In this document: positions 10,786-20,056 of the stretch, piece by piece
Layout: each line of letters opens with the position of its first letter
Numbering within the stretch: position 1 is the first letter of the stretch
DNA from: Ligula intestinalis
Lineage: Eukaryota > Platyhelminthes > Cestoda > Diphyllobothriidea > Diphyllobothriidae
Reading direction: 5' to 3'
NCBI GenBank assembly: GCA_036362985.1
Contig: JAYGXS010000007.1
Location: 17,543,599-17,607,598, forward strand
Length of the DNA: 64,000 bases
Position numbers and translations under genes: made by a program
The notes under the pieces: generated by a model
Databases searched by the model: none
What the model saw: the letters and a program-made list of their open reading frames with translations, nothing else
What the model was told of the DNA's origin: nothing

Positions 10786-12135
10786 TTACATAAGTCTGGG
10801 GATTATGGGTTCCTTTGAATTAGAGAATGCTTTATTTTGAAGGTGAGATCCAAATGTTTCAGCAAACATTGCTCCATTCAAGGAAAGCAAGGAATAAGGC
10901 AAGCAAAGGGGTCGCAGATTACTCAAAGTTAAAGGTTTGCACGATATCCACATCTGTTTTATAGACAGGTCAGCTTTTAACTTCTTAATTTCCGTTTCTT
11001 CAAACATGAGGTAGGAATGGGAGAACAGAGTGCTGATATGCCGATGTATGGCAAGACATATGACGGGAGCTTCGGTGCATAGTACGGGAAGACTTCGCAG
11101 CCATTTGCTCAGAGTGTAGAGGTTAAGTGACCTCACTTACGATACGATGAGTAAATTGCTTGACCGACTTAAAGTGTTGCTGCATTACAAGGTCAGATAT
11201 AGAAGCATAGGAAACACTAGCAGCTAAAGAGAGCATTCGAAGGATACGTTTAATAATGACCAGGTCGTTTTTAATTATAGCTGAAACAATAACTGGAGAG
11301 CAGTAAAGAATGAGGGGAAGAATGCAAGCATTTATAAATCACCAGGGTAGGTGCTTGCGGTGTGCGACATGAACGCAAGCGGCGGATATGATATAAAGAT
11401 AATGGATTGAATAAAAAACCTTCAATATGAAGAGTACCTGAGAGGTAAGGTGGCAGAGTAACAGCAAGGTACCGGAAAGAGGGTACTTTTTTGGGCAGAA
11501 TGTCAATGGCGTCAAGTCTGGGAGAGGGTTCCACTCGAAAAATACGCTGGACTGACTCCCATTCGTTAAGTAGAAGACCATTTGCTGACGACCATACTTA
11601 GACGTGGTCCAGGTCATCTTTCAGAACTTGGGGATTGATGTGACTTTTGAGAGGATGGCCAACAGCCATATCATCAACATGTTTAACAAACAAACATTCG
11701 CTTGGCGATCGTAGGTCGTCAGTTAAGAGTGAGAAGAGACATGGGGATAATATTGAGCCTTGGAGAACTCCAGAGTAGTTGCGAAGGACCGTGGATTTTC
11801 GCTTGCCACACTGAACAGATTGGTTGCAGGAAATGAAATAGTTCCCGAAGCAAAGAGACGGCCGAGCCTGAAGAGCTGGATGCAGAAGTTGTATTAAGAA
11901 GAAGATAGCGCGGAATCACATTAAAGACTGAGGAGTAGTCGGGAAAAGCACACGCGTATGCATGGCAGCCTTTATTTAAGTCTCTTAGGTAAAAATGGAC
12001 TACCAGAGCAACAGCGTCTAGTTTACTACGCCTAGCCTCATACACAAATTGCAAAGGATCGAAAAAATAAGAAATAATATCGAAGGCAACTCTTTCTGCA
12101 AGTTTCACTAGTGTAGAAGAGCAAGCAATTGAAAA
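10786..12135 (-). mobile_element. CR1/Rex1-like retrotransposon fragment, copy 1
   Basis: On the minus strand, 12108-11719 reads FDPLQFVYEARRSKLDAVAL and FPDYSSVFNVIPR, the RT blocks that precede and include the first catalytic Asp. Later pieces (11617-10786) hold the RT C-terminal part in several frames. At the DNA level 11270-12130 aligns in segments with 12990-14780, the second copy. The 5' side is truncated at about 12135, after GAGCAAGCAATTG, which both copies share. Confidence 0.65.
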
Positions 12136-12989
12136 TGCATGCTTAGTGGCTGATTAGTGGACTGCGAGTCGGACGGCGACGGCTCCTTCTAATTCCCTGG
12201 TTGTGTAAATCCTCGTGTGTGTTTGTGTTTCAATGGAAGCAGTTTAGATTGCGGCGCACCGACGAATAAACCCGCCCTGTCAACCACTGCGCCTATGCCA
12301 CGTCAGGCAAATGACTAGCTCCAATTTTGGCTTGATGTTCGCGGTGGGGGTGAGAGGGATGTCGGTTGTTCGGCGCATTTTCCTTCCTCTTAACAGCCTG
12401 AGACATTTGAAGCTATCACAGTGTGTTAAAAGTCTCGACTTGGTGCATAGCTATCTGACCGGATAACTCGGACCGCACAGTTAGCCTACTGTGTACTTGT
12501 GAAGAGTGGCTTACTAACAGTCAGGCTCTAATGGCTCCTTCTTATTGTGGCATTATGACACTCCCACTCATCTGGGATCCAAACCATCCCCTTAGTTGCT
12601 ATGGTTATTCATGGTTGTTATGGTCTACAGTGCAAGAGCCTGTACTCTCTCCAACCCCCTGTCTTCGTGGCTTTGTCCTAACACCGGGCCCATATGGGAA
12701 GTGGAGGCAGAGTGAGGTAGACGTAGCGAAAGTATACTTTCACCACAATCCAGTGGAATTTACCCCGTTCGCCTAAAAGCTTGAACTGATTCCTGCGCTT
12801 TCTAACATTATAACACAAAAAGATGTGCGCCATCTGCACGGTGAGAGTCGCAACGTCTGAATTTTGAGCCAGTCTTCGGACGTCCAGCTTATGTGCATGC
12901 ATCCCCAATCGTCACCGTTGGTTGGTTTCTCTGGCATGACTGCTCTCTCCGCGGGTGCTCGATACTTGGTAAACGCTAGTGGACCTCAC
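12136..12989. other. No gene recognised
   Basis: Mixed-composition sequence with short open frames only (12531-12776 plus, 12678-12908 minus) and no recognisable motif. Confidence 0.4.
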
Positions 12990-13373
12990 TAATAATAATA
13001 AAATCTTTCTTGAGTAGTGCTGGAAAGGTGACTGGAGAGCAGTAAAGAATGAGAGGGAGGATACAAGCGTCTATGAAACGCCAGATGAGGGCTTGTGGGT
13101 TGCAATAAGTACGCAAGCGGCAGATATAATATAAAAAATTGCGGATTTTAATAAAAAGGTCTCCAGGTTTTTAGCCTTCAGAAAATTAATTTCTGATTTC
13201 AGGATGTATCAGTATATATAAGGTCTAATGTCGGAGACCGAAATTGTAAGTGTATATTTGTGTTGAAACCCGTTAACCCCAATAAAATATACACCTGCTG
13301 CCACAGGACAGTCTTAAGTAGTATAAATTGATGTTGTAACTTACCATACTAACAGGCTAGGTACTTGCTAAAA

Positions 13374-13452
13374 GGCCAAGACACGTGTTCCGCCGGTATT
13401 CTGCCGCTGCTTGACATAGCTGCTAGGGGTCCGGCACATCAGTGGGTCCCCC
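13374..13452 (-). ncRNA. Hammerhead-ribozyme-like core, unit 1 (damaged)
   Basis: On the minus strand: CTGATGT (CTGATG complements 13437-13442), stem II GCCGG paired with CCGGC across a loop of about 34 nt, then GGAAC where GAAAC is expected, then ACGTGTC. Two core positions are changed (A9 to T, and GAAA to GGAA), so cleavage is unlikely. Confidence 0.4.
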
Positions 13453-13708
13453 GCTTTTCTTATCTGCTTTCTGGTTGCTATACCGGCTTAGAAAGTTCAG
13501 GACTTTAATCTCAAGATAAATTTATTTCTGATCACGGTATACATCAGTATATTTAAGGTCTAATGACGTAGACCGAAATTGTAAGTGTATATTTGTGTTG
13601 AACCCCGTCAACCCCAATGAAATATGCACCTGCTGCCTAAGGACAGTCTTAAGTAGTATAAATTGACGTTGTAAATTACCATGCTAACAGGCTAGGTACT
13701 TGCTAAAA

Positions 13709-13787
13709 GGCCTAGACACGTGTTTCGCCGCTATTCTGCCGCTGCTTTACACAGCTGCTAGGGGTCCGGCCCATCAGCGGGTCGCCC
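13709..13787 (-). ncRNA. Hammerhead-ribozyme-like core, unit 2
   Basis: On the minus strand: CTGATGG (CTGATG complements 13772-13777), stem II GCCGG with GCGGC, intact GAAA, then ACACGTGTC. The last A of GAAA begins a perfect 8-nt palindrome, ACACGTGT, so stem III would close only in a dimer, as in known short-stem-III hammerheads. GUC supplies the cleavage triplet (C complements 13715). Stem I is partial. One core base differs (A9 to G). Confidence 0.45.
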
Positions 13788-14097
13788 AGCTTTCCCTATC
13801 TGCTTTCAGGTTTTTAATCTCCAGAGAAATTAATTTCAAGTCGCGGTATATATCAGTATATATAAGGTATGTAGGCCTAAAGGTCTAAGCGTCTTCAATA
13901 TGAAGAGAAATTTAGAGGTTTGAAGCTATTGTTACACCAAGATATCGGAAGTAGGATACCTTGCTGGGCAGAAAGTCAATGGTTTCAGGAATGCAGGAGG
14001 TTCGCAGCCTAAAGATACACAGGACTGACTTCCGCTCAGTAAGTAAAAGACCATTTGCCAATGCAAGCGAACATCCATGTCCCAGGAAGCAATTGAG

Positions 14098-14210
14098 AAG
14101 AAGAAGACTCGATCGCTGGGACAATATGTTTATTCGCCTATCGTCTATTCACGATCGAGTCTTCTTCTTATTCTTCTTCTTCTTCTTCTTCTTCTTCTTC
14201 TTCTTCTTCT
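14098..14210. repeat. 18-bp perfect inverted repeat joined to a TTC microsatellite
   Basis: AAGAAGAAGACTCGATCG (14098-14115) recurs exactly as its reverse complement at 14152-14169, with a 36-nt loop. The right arm runs into a TTC array ending at 14210. The left arm belongs to a dispersed repeat also seen near 54.95 kb, which lacks the right arm and the array. Confidence 0.8.
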
Positions 14211-16590
14211 GAAAAGGCAATTTTCTGACGACCATGATGTGACATGGTAAAGTCCATTTTTCAGTGTTTGGAGATGGGTTTGGCTTTTGAGAGGATGGCC
14301 GACAACCATGTCGTCAGCATATTTGACAAACAAACATGCGTTTGGAGATCGTAGGTCATCAGAATGGAGGGAAAAACGATGAGGGGATAATATAGACCCC
14401 TGCAGAACTCCACAATTGTTGGTAAAGATCGTGGATTTTCGCTTCCCGCTCTCAACGAATTGGGTGCGGCAAGTAAAATAGTCCCCAAGCCAAGGACAGC
14501 CCAGCCAAGAGAGCCGCATGCAGAGGTTTTATTTTGAAGAATATTTCGCGGGATCGTGTTCAAGGCTAAGCAGTAGTCGAGAAAGGTACATACATATAAA
14601 CGTAATCCTTGTCTAAGTCTCTAAGAGCATAGTGGACTACCAGAGCAACAGCATCTAGTGTACAACGTCTAGCCTCATACGCAAACTGCAAGGGATCAGA
14701 AAACTTGGATGAAAACGGCTTAATGATGTCCAAAGCTGTTCATTCTGTAAGTTTGAGGAGTGCAAAAGATCAGGCAATTGGGCGAAAGGATTTGGGACCC
14801 GTTGAAGTGGTTTTTTTCGGAATAGGAGTTATTTTCACCGAACGCCAGCCATCAGGAATCTTGGACCCCATGAAAGATAAAAAAATAAGATGTGTCAAGA
14901 CAGGAGCTAATTGAAAAGAGCAAGATTTAAGGAGAAATGGGGAGACACCATCTGGTCGGGCAGCTGTTGTACATTTAACCTTGTTTAGGCGTTTCATGAC
15001 TGTAGCCACGTAAGCTGAAGAGAAATCACGTAGTTGTAAATAAATATCATTTGTCGGGAGATAGCAGTCGGTGGCAGTGTGGATGAAGTTTGAGATTAAG
15101 CTGTCTAGGTCAGTATCAACATGGGCCAGTGCATTGTGTTGACCAGTGAGACGTTTGAGAATCTTCCATATTTAGGAGGAAGTGAGAGGAGCGGAATAAG
15201 TAAAAAGCTGACTAACAGAAAGGTCATTCAGCCTGGAACTCTCACGCTTTATTTGGACGTTCAGTTCCTTTAGTCTAGCTCGCAGACCTAGTTGATAGAA
15301 AAATTCCTTTTTATGCCTCAAAGTTTTTTTGGTGGGGAGAAGATATTCTGTCGGGTCTAACCGTGACAGTGTCAAGAGGACAGCAGGCATTAAGCATGTT
15401 GTTTTAAAAAAGAAGTGAGGTGACTACAGCATGACTCGACATCCGAGTACTCTAGAAGGGTAGAACTATTGCCAGATATGACGGTCTGGGGCAAAGAAAT
15501 ATTATGCAGGGAGGTGTCTCAAACCCTTAGTTTCCTCTCAAGAATTACTAATAGCTTTTTGCTAGAGCTACCATAGATGGTTCGCAAGCCCAATAGCACA
15601 GAATGATCTGAGCCTGCCAACGGTGCTCTATTTTTGATGACAAAAAGTTTGAGATGGTTGGCCAATTTGTGATCCAGAGAGGCGTTGGTACGAGTGTTGA
15701 AGGAAACTTAGTCGTAAAAACCTAACAGTGTAAGGGGACGAAGATATACACAGCTGAAATCACCGCTAAAATTATATCATGCTCGCAAGACAGGGCAGCA
15801 AGTTTTGGGAAAAGAACATCAAAAAGGTGCATAAATCACGTTGACATGTATAAATAGGAATGTAAATACTGATAAAAATGATGCCTTTAGAATTTCTTAA
15901 ATATCTAGGCTTGCATACTACAGCAATGGCGTCTATTAAGTCAGCTGAATAAGAGAATAAGGACTTATAGTTTATGCACCATTGCTGGTTTACAAAGGCA
16001 GCCATTCCACCAACTCTGCCGCTGGGTAAGGATTTTCTGTCCGAACTATAGGCGTGAAAATATTGTGGGATGATAAGTTCCGACACAATGTTGCTGTTTA
16101 GCCAAGTTTCTTGCAGACAGATGACTGCAGAGTTCTTATGTTCTCCTTTCAACATGAGTACCGATAATTCGACACAATTGTTAATCAGGGATCTGCAATT
16201 TGTCGACATGAAACCTGAAACTGGTTATTCCTGTAGAGGCTTACGATTGTTTCCTACTTGCCAACCTGATCTGTGTGTTCTTTTCCGTGTGGTGCGGAGA
16301 ATTGTCGAAGGCATTGAATTGCAAATGAGACAGATTGGCCTCATTTGACAAATCTTGGAATGTTTATGTGTTGTTGATAAAATAACTTGTTTTCATGCAT
16401 TTAAAAAGCAGCAGTGTACTAAATATATGACCTCATGATCACAAATGCAAACAAACAAAGCAGAGGATTATATAGGATGGCATAGGATAGCAAATTCCCG
16501 CGTGAATAAAGAGCAAAAAAATGGGTGGCTCAAATTCGAAAGCCGCGCCAAATGTCTAACTTCAACAACAGCACATTCGAAAACTTAAAG

Positions 16591-17286
16591 TTAACACCAA
16601 AGATCTGTAAGAGCCAGTCGCAAGCTGTCACTACTGACACAAAGCTCAGAAAATGAGAATCGAGTTTGCATGTAACTGTTGCAAAATTTTCGGAAAGTCC
16701 ACCTCGTTAGGGGTTCATTCCCTGCTCCAATGAGCCTCTGTGAACAAGTATTCCATCGAAGGCTCATATAGGCCAGCTTCCTCTGCAGTTTGAAAAGATA
16801 ACCCCGCAGATGCCCCATCCGAGCCGATTCGAAGAAAAAATCAAATTCTGGGGCACACTCACAACTACTGAAAATATGGCAGGTTGAATTAGTTAACCGC
16901 GTAATTGCATGAAATTGAGGGGAAACAAATCTAGTTAAGCCAGTCTGTCTTCGTAAAGCCAAAAACCAAAATTATTGACCAACTACGCAGCCTTCGCTTG
17001 CACTCGTTTCAGGTGCATATGATCCTCTTTAAATCATGGACGCCACATCTGTATGCCATACTCCGAGGGGGACCGAACAAATGCTTCGTAGAACCTTTGG
17101 AACAATCCCTTTATCGATCTGCGCAAGTCCTATTCTTAGGGAAAATAACACCTGCCTCAACTGTTTGGTTGCGTTAAGGCACCGTAGAGATGATTTAATT
17201 GAGGAGGCTATTATAACAAGGAGGTCCTTCTGTTCATTAAACATTTGTCCGGCACGACGCAGTTTGCAGGCCCCTTTGCCCACCAT
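16591..17286 (-). pseudogene. CR1-like reverse transcriptase C-terminal fragment
   Basis: The piece 17286-17029 reads EQKDLLVIIASSIKSSLRC and KGIVPKVLRSI, the post-catalytic block of CR1-like RT in which a D-L-G-V motif leads to an L-R-P-x-LEY motif. The piece 16962-16591 continues with FKLQRKLAYMSLRWNTCSQR and LIGAGNEPL, the R-x-FFSxRVVxxWNxLP-type C-terminal region. Stops and frame changes separate the two. The upstream RT is missing. Confidence 0.55.
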
Positions 17287-17395
17287 ACGATGGTCCCTTA
17301 AAAGTGCTTGAACGGAAGGAAAAATATTTCGTCATTCAAAAGGCTGATGCTACTGATACGGTCTCCATCGACTGACGGAAGCTGGCCTACGTTGA

Positions 17396-17596
17396 ATGCA
17401 CGACACCATCACCTGGTCCGTCCGCTGCCACGGCACCTTAGCCCTGCACTCCACTTCCTGCCCCCAGCCCACCGCCACCCTCCCCACCCGAACCTACCCC
17501 CACCCCTCTCACCCCCCTACAACTCCTTCCCCACATTCCACTCGTTCTGGTAGACGTGTTCGTTTTCCTACCAACTTGCGAGACTTTGTTGTTTAA
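17396..17596 (+). pseudogene. C-terminal end of a Gypsy-type polyprotein (fragment)
   Basis: The frame ends with a Pro/Thr-rich tail (TRTYPHPSHPPTTPSPH) and STRSGRRVRFPTNLRDFVV then stop. The T-R-S-G-R-R-V-x-x-P ending is characteristic of Gypsy-like integrase C-termini. Upstream the sequence is in another frame or lost. It is followed closely by a polypurine tract and an LTR-like start, as expected for the 3' end of an LTR retrotransposon. Confidence 0.55.
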
Positions 17597-17646
17597 CCTT
17601 TTTGTACATCCTTTTTCGGCAAGCGTTTGTAACCCACCAACGCTCT

Positions 17647-17995
17647 GGTGGGGGAGTTATGTGGGCTCTTGGCTCAAATTGTGCGTTGTTTAAACTTATG
17701 AATGACCAATTTTGTTTAAACTCAAATAAAACACACAAGCACACTTTCGGTTTTGACGCGTGCCAGCAACTGTATTGCTAAAAACTCTCCACAGGTCAAT
17801 TCTCTTTTCAATTGCCGCTGTTAATTTTTGCCCTTCAACGACACATCTTTGGTGATCATTCGCGGGCTCAGTAGAATCCAGCAACAATTCGCAAACGAGA
17901 TTTTCCTCAATTTTTACAGGCGTGGCCCAACGAACTTGGATCCCGATCTTCACAGAGTCATCCTTTGGCAAGTTGACTGCTTGACTACTGCCGGC
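17647..17995 (+). repeat. Polypurine tract and probable 3' LTR (end uncertain)
   Basis: GGTGGGGGAG (17647-17656) is a good polypurine tract, and TGTGGGCTC follows from 17660. AATAAA at about 17725 would be the LTR polyadenylation signal. No second LTR is present for comparison, so the right edge is a guess. Confidence 0.4.
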
Positions 17996-18229
17996 TAGGA
18001 CCGTGAAGGATCTAAGTGAGTTGTATTATTTCATATTTTCATCATCATCCTCATATTCCGGTTTTGACCATTTTTCCATTAGAATAGTCTAGTAAATCAC
18101 ATACTAGCAGTCAGCTTACCTTTGAAAGTTTTCCAATGTGTATTTGCCAAGACGTTTTGTATATTCGTAGTGATCTAGCCTCTACACATTTTAAATGCGC
18201 TGCCCATCAAAAAGGAAGAAACCATCCTC

Positions 18230-19588
18230 CTAACTGATCTTTCTGGCACAGATCATAAGAACTTCATGATAACTAAATTTGAAATAAAGGAGCCAACATG
18301 CAGACCAACTGCTAAGTCGGTTGGGACTTTCTTGAAGTGCTTGGATATCGGCAACAGATTTGGTGGCTCTCCAGAGTCTTAATTTGGAAGCAAACATGAT
18401 GGTGCTGAAACCAACGTTGTCGACAAAGTCGATAATATAGAAGATCAAGGGCAATGACCCTAGCACGGAGCTTTTGGGACGTAAATGTGACCAGGGGTAG
18501 GGTTTGACTCCAAGGCACAGATGAACAGTTTCCGATTGCCCTGTGAGAAAATATGTGACCCATGTCAGCAAATTTTCTCCTATTTCAATTGCTGTCATAC
18601 GCCCCCTGGAAGTCAGTGTAAATAATGTTTACCTTACCACATTCATCCAGTGCATGAATCTACCGCTCGATCGAGAGCAATAGGCAGAAAAGTCAAGAGT
18701 GGTTCTGTGTGAAGCCATGTTGAAGCCATGAGAATAAGCTTTTTTCCTCCAGGAAATACACTGTCACCTTATTAATTGTAGTTTCTATCACTCGAGAGAA
18801 AATGAAAGTTAAACTGGCGGACCGACACTAGATGACGTGCATCAGAGCACCAACGTTGTATATCGGGCATATATACGTCGTGTTCCATTCGTATGGCAGT
18901 CTCCCTAATTCACATAACGAACGGAACATATGCACTAGGGCTTTTGAAAGCTAGCTTGCGAAGTCCTTCAAGAGTTGGCCGGTATTTTGACTGGATCGGA
19001 TAACTTAGCTTCCAATATCGATGTCCAGAGTAGTAAAGTTTCCATTTTTGGACTAATATAAACAAAAATACTCTTAATGTGTTGAAACTGATGCTCAGAT
19101 TTCATAGTGAATTTCGAGGCTAATAAACAGCCACAGTACATGGCCTTCTCGTCATTTACAGCGACTTCTGGGTCATTATCATTGTTAAGTACTGCAACTG
19201 GGTCAATGTTCTTTAGTTAATACAACGGAATAAATTGGGCAGCTCATCTTCAACCTGTCAGATTATTCCCAAATCCCAGTTCTTCCTTGTCTGAGGGATC
19301 AATTTTTAACCGAATTTCGTTGGCAAACGAATTCATTGAAGTATACAAGTGACCCAGGGTTCCCGAATAACTTACATGCCTTATTTACCTTCTTGAACTC
19401 TCTGTTATGGTCTCCTGTAAACCAGAGAGGACAACTGATTGGCTTTTGTACCTGTCGTCCTGTGGATACCCCTTGAGCAAACAGTCCCAATAGCCGGTGA
19501 ATTCTTCATCGAATGAAAACGAGGCTTTTATATATTTCGCAGGCCTCCCGTTCTCTTTGCACGCTGATAATTGCGTGAAAAATCCCAC
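18230..19588 (-). pseudogene. CR1-like reverse transcriptase relic
   Basis: On the minus strand, the region near 19400 carries KKVNKACKLFGNPGSLVY, a linker block of CR1-like ORF2. Near 18800-18620 the frames read SRVIETTINKVTVYFLEE and SWLQHGFTQNHS, the RT block ahead of the catalytic site. The piece 18598-18230 reads GENLLTWVTYFLTGQSETV, a degraded PQGSVLG (RPKSSVLGSLP), and LSSWSACWLLYFKFS. The YADD motif has become MFASKL. Clearly dead. Confidence 0.6.
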
Positions 19589-19871
19589 AGTAGCGTCGTA
19601 TAGTCACTTTTACCGACCAGCATTCTGATTTTTTGCCTCCATATTTAACAAGACGGATTCATATTCAAGAGTTGGAGTGTGTGCTGGTTCAACTGCCAAA
19701 ATTTCTGACCTCGAAAATGTGACAAACTTGCCATCATCTTACAATGTATATGAAATATTCTGATTGCCCTAAAAGAGACGTTTTAATCAGCCGTTTGACG
19801 AGCGCGTTATTTGGACAGGTCAATTTGTTTTTCGTCTGTGCGATGACATAGTTTGATTTATTTTGTGTCGA

Positions 19872-20056
19872 ATGGTCTTTAAACGGCTCAGTTGCCGAAC
19901 AATGACCTGCGTTCCAGTAGCAAACAAAAATAAACGGTCACAGTTCGAAGTTCTGGTCCACTTACACAGCTTAATGGCTGTGCCTTACGTCAATGCTGTA
20001 ATATTTACAAAGATTCGGCTTTTGAAGGCAAGAAGTTCGAGGCAGTACAGTCCAAG
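19872..20056 (+). CDS. EEIG1/FAM102-like: EEIG1/FAM102-like exon 1 (start of NT-C2)
   Basis: Encodes SQFEVLVHLHSLMAVPYVNA followed by VIFTKIRLL. This matches the family opening, a short basic N-terminus, then F-x-x-x-x-x-L-x-x-L-x-x-VPxVNGVLFCKxRLL. The first ATG in frame is 19872. A second ATG at 19902 (MTCVPVANKNKR) has A at -3 and gives an N-terminal length closer to relatives, so it may be the real start. The exon ends at AAG|GTAAAC with two bases of a split Arg codon. No upstream exon is needed by comparison with relatives. Confidence 0.82.

Larger units (their letters stand above)
13163..13878 (-). repeat. Tandem repeat (about 2.2 units of 310-330 bp) with hammerhead-like cores
   Basis: Units start near 13165 and 13497, with a partial third at 13806-13868. 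Shared landmarks include GACCGAAATTGTAAGTGT, CAGTCTTAAGTAGTATAAAT and AACAGGCTAGGTACTTGCTA. Unit 1 is longer by about 25 bp near 13475-13500. The block interrupts a retrotransposon whose sister copy at 11.4 kb lacks it. AAAGGTCT occurs directly on both sides (13155-13162 and 13879-13886), which suggests insertion with an 8-bp duplication, though AAGGTCT also occurs within the units. The minus strand of each full unit holds a hammerhead-like core. Confidence 0.75.
12990..16290 (-). mobile_element. CR1/Rex1-like retrotransposon, copy 2, with two insertions
   Basis: Read on the minus strand: endonuclease (16209-15772: NCRSLINNCVEL, VICLQETWLNS, GGMAAFVNQQW), a linker (15390-15172), RT start (15009-14770: ARPDGVSPFLLKSC, KSFRPIA), RT core (14519-14220: VLQGSILSPHRFSLHSDDL and KYADDMVVG), then the C-terminal region in pieces down to 12990. 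Comparison with copy 1 shows two interruptions: a tandem-repeat block at 13163-13878 and a repeat plus TTC microsatellite at about 14060-14210. The frames are broken by stops throughout, so it is inactive. The catalytic YADD is intact. Confidence 0.7.

Noticed and set aside
17647..17995. Complete LTR retrotransposon
   Set aside because: Only a polyprotein tail and one LTR-like start are visible. No second LTR, primer-binding site or RT was found nearby.
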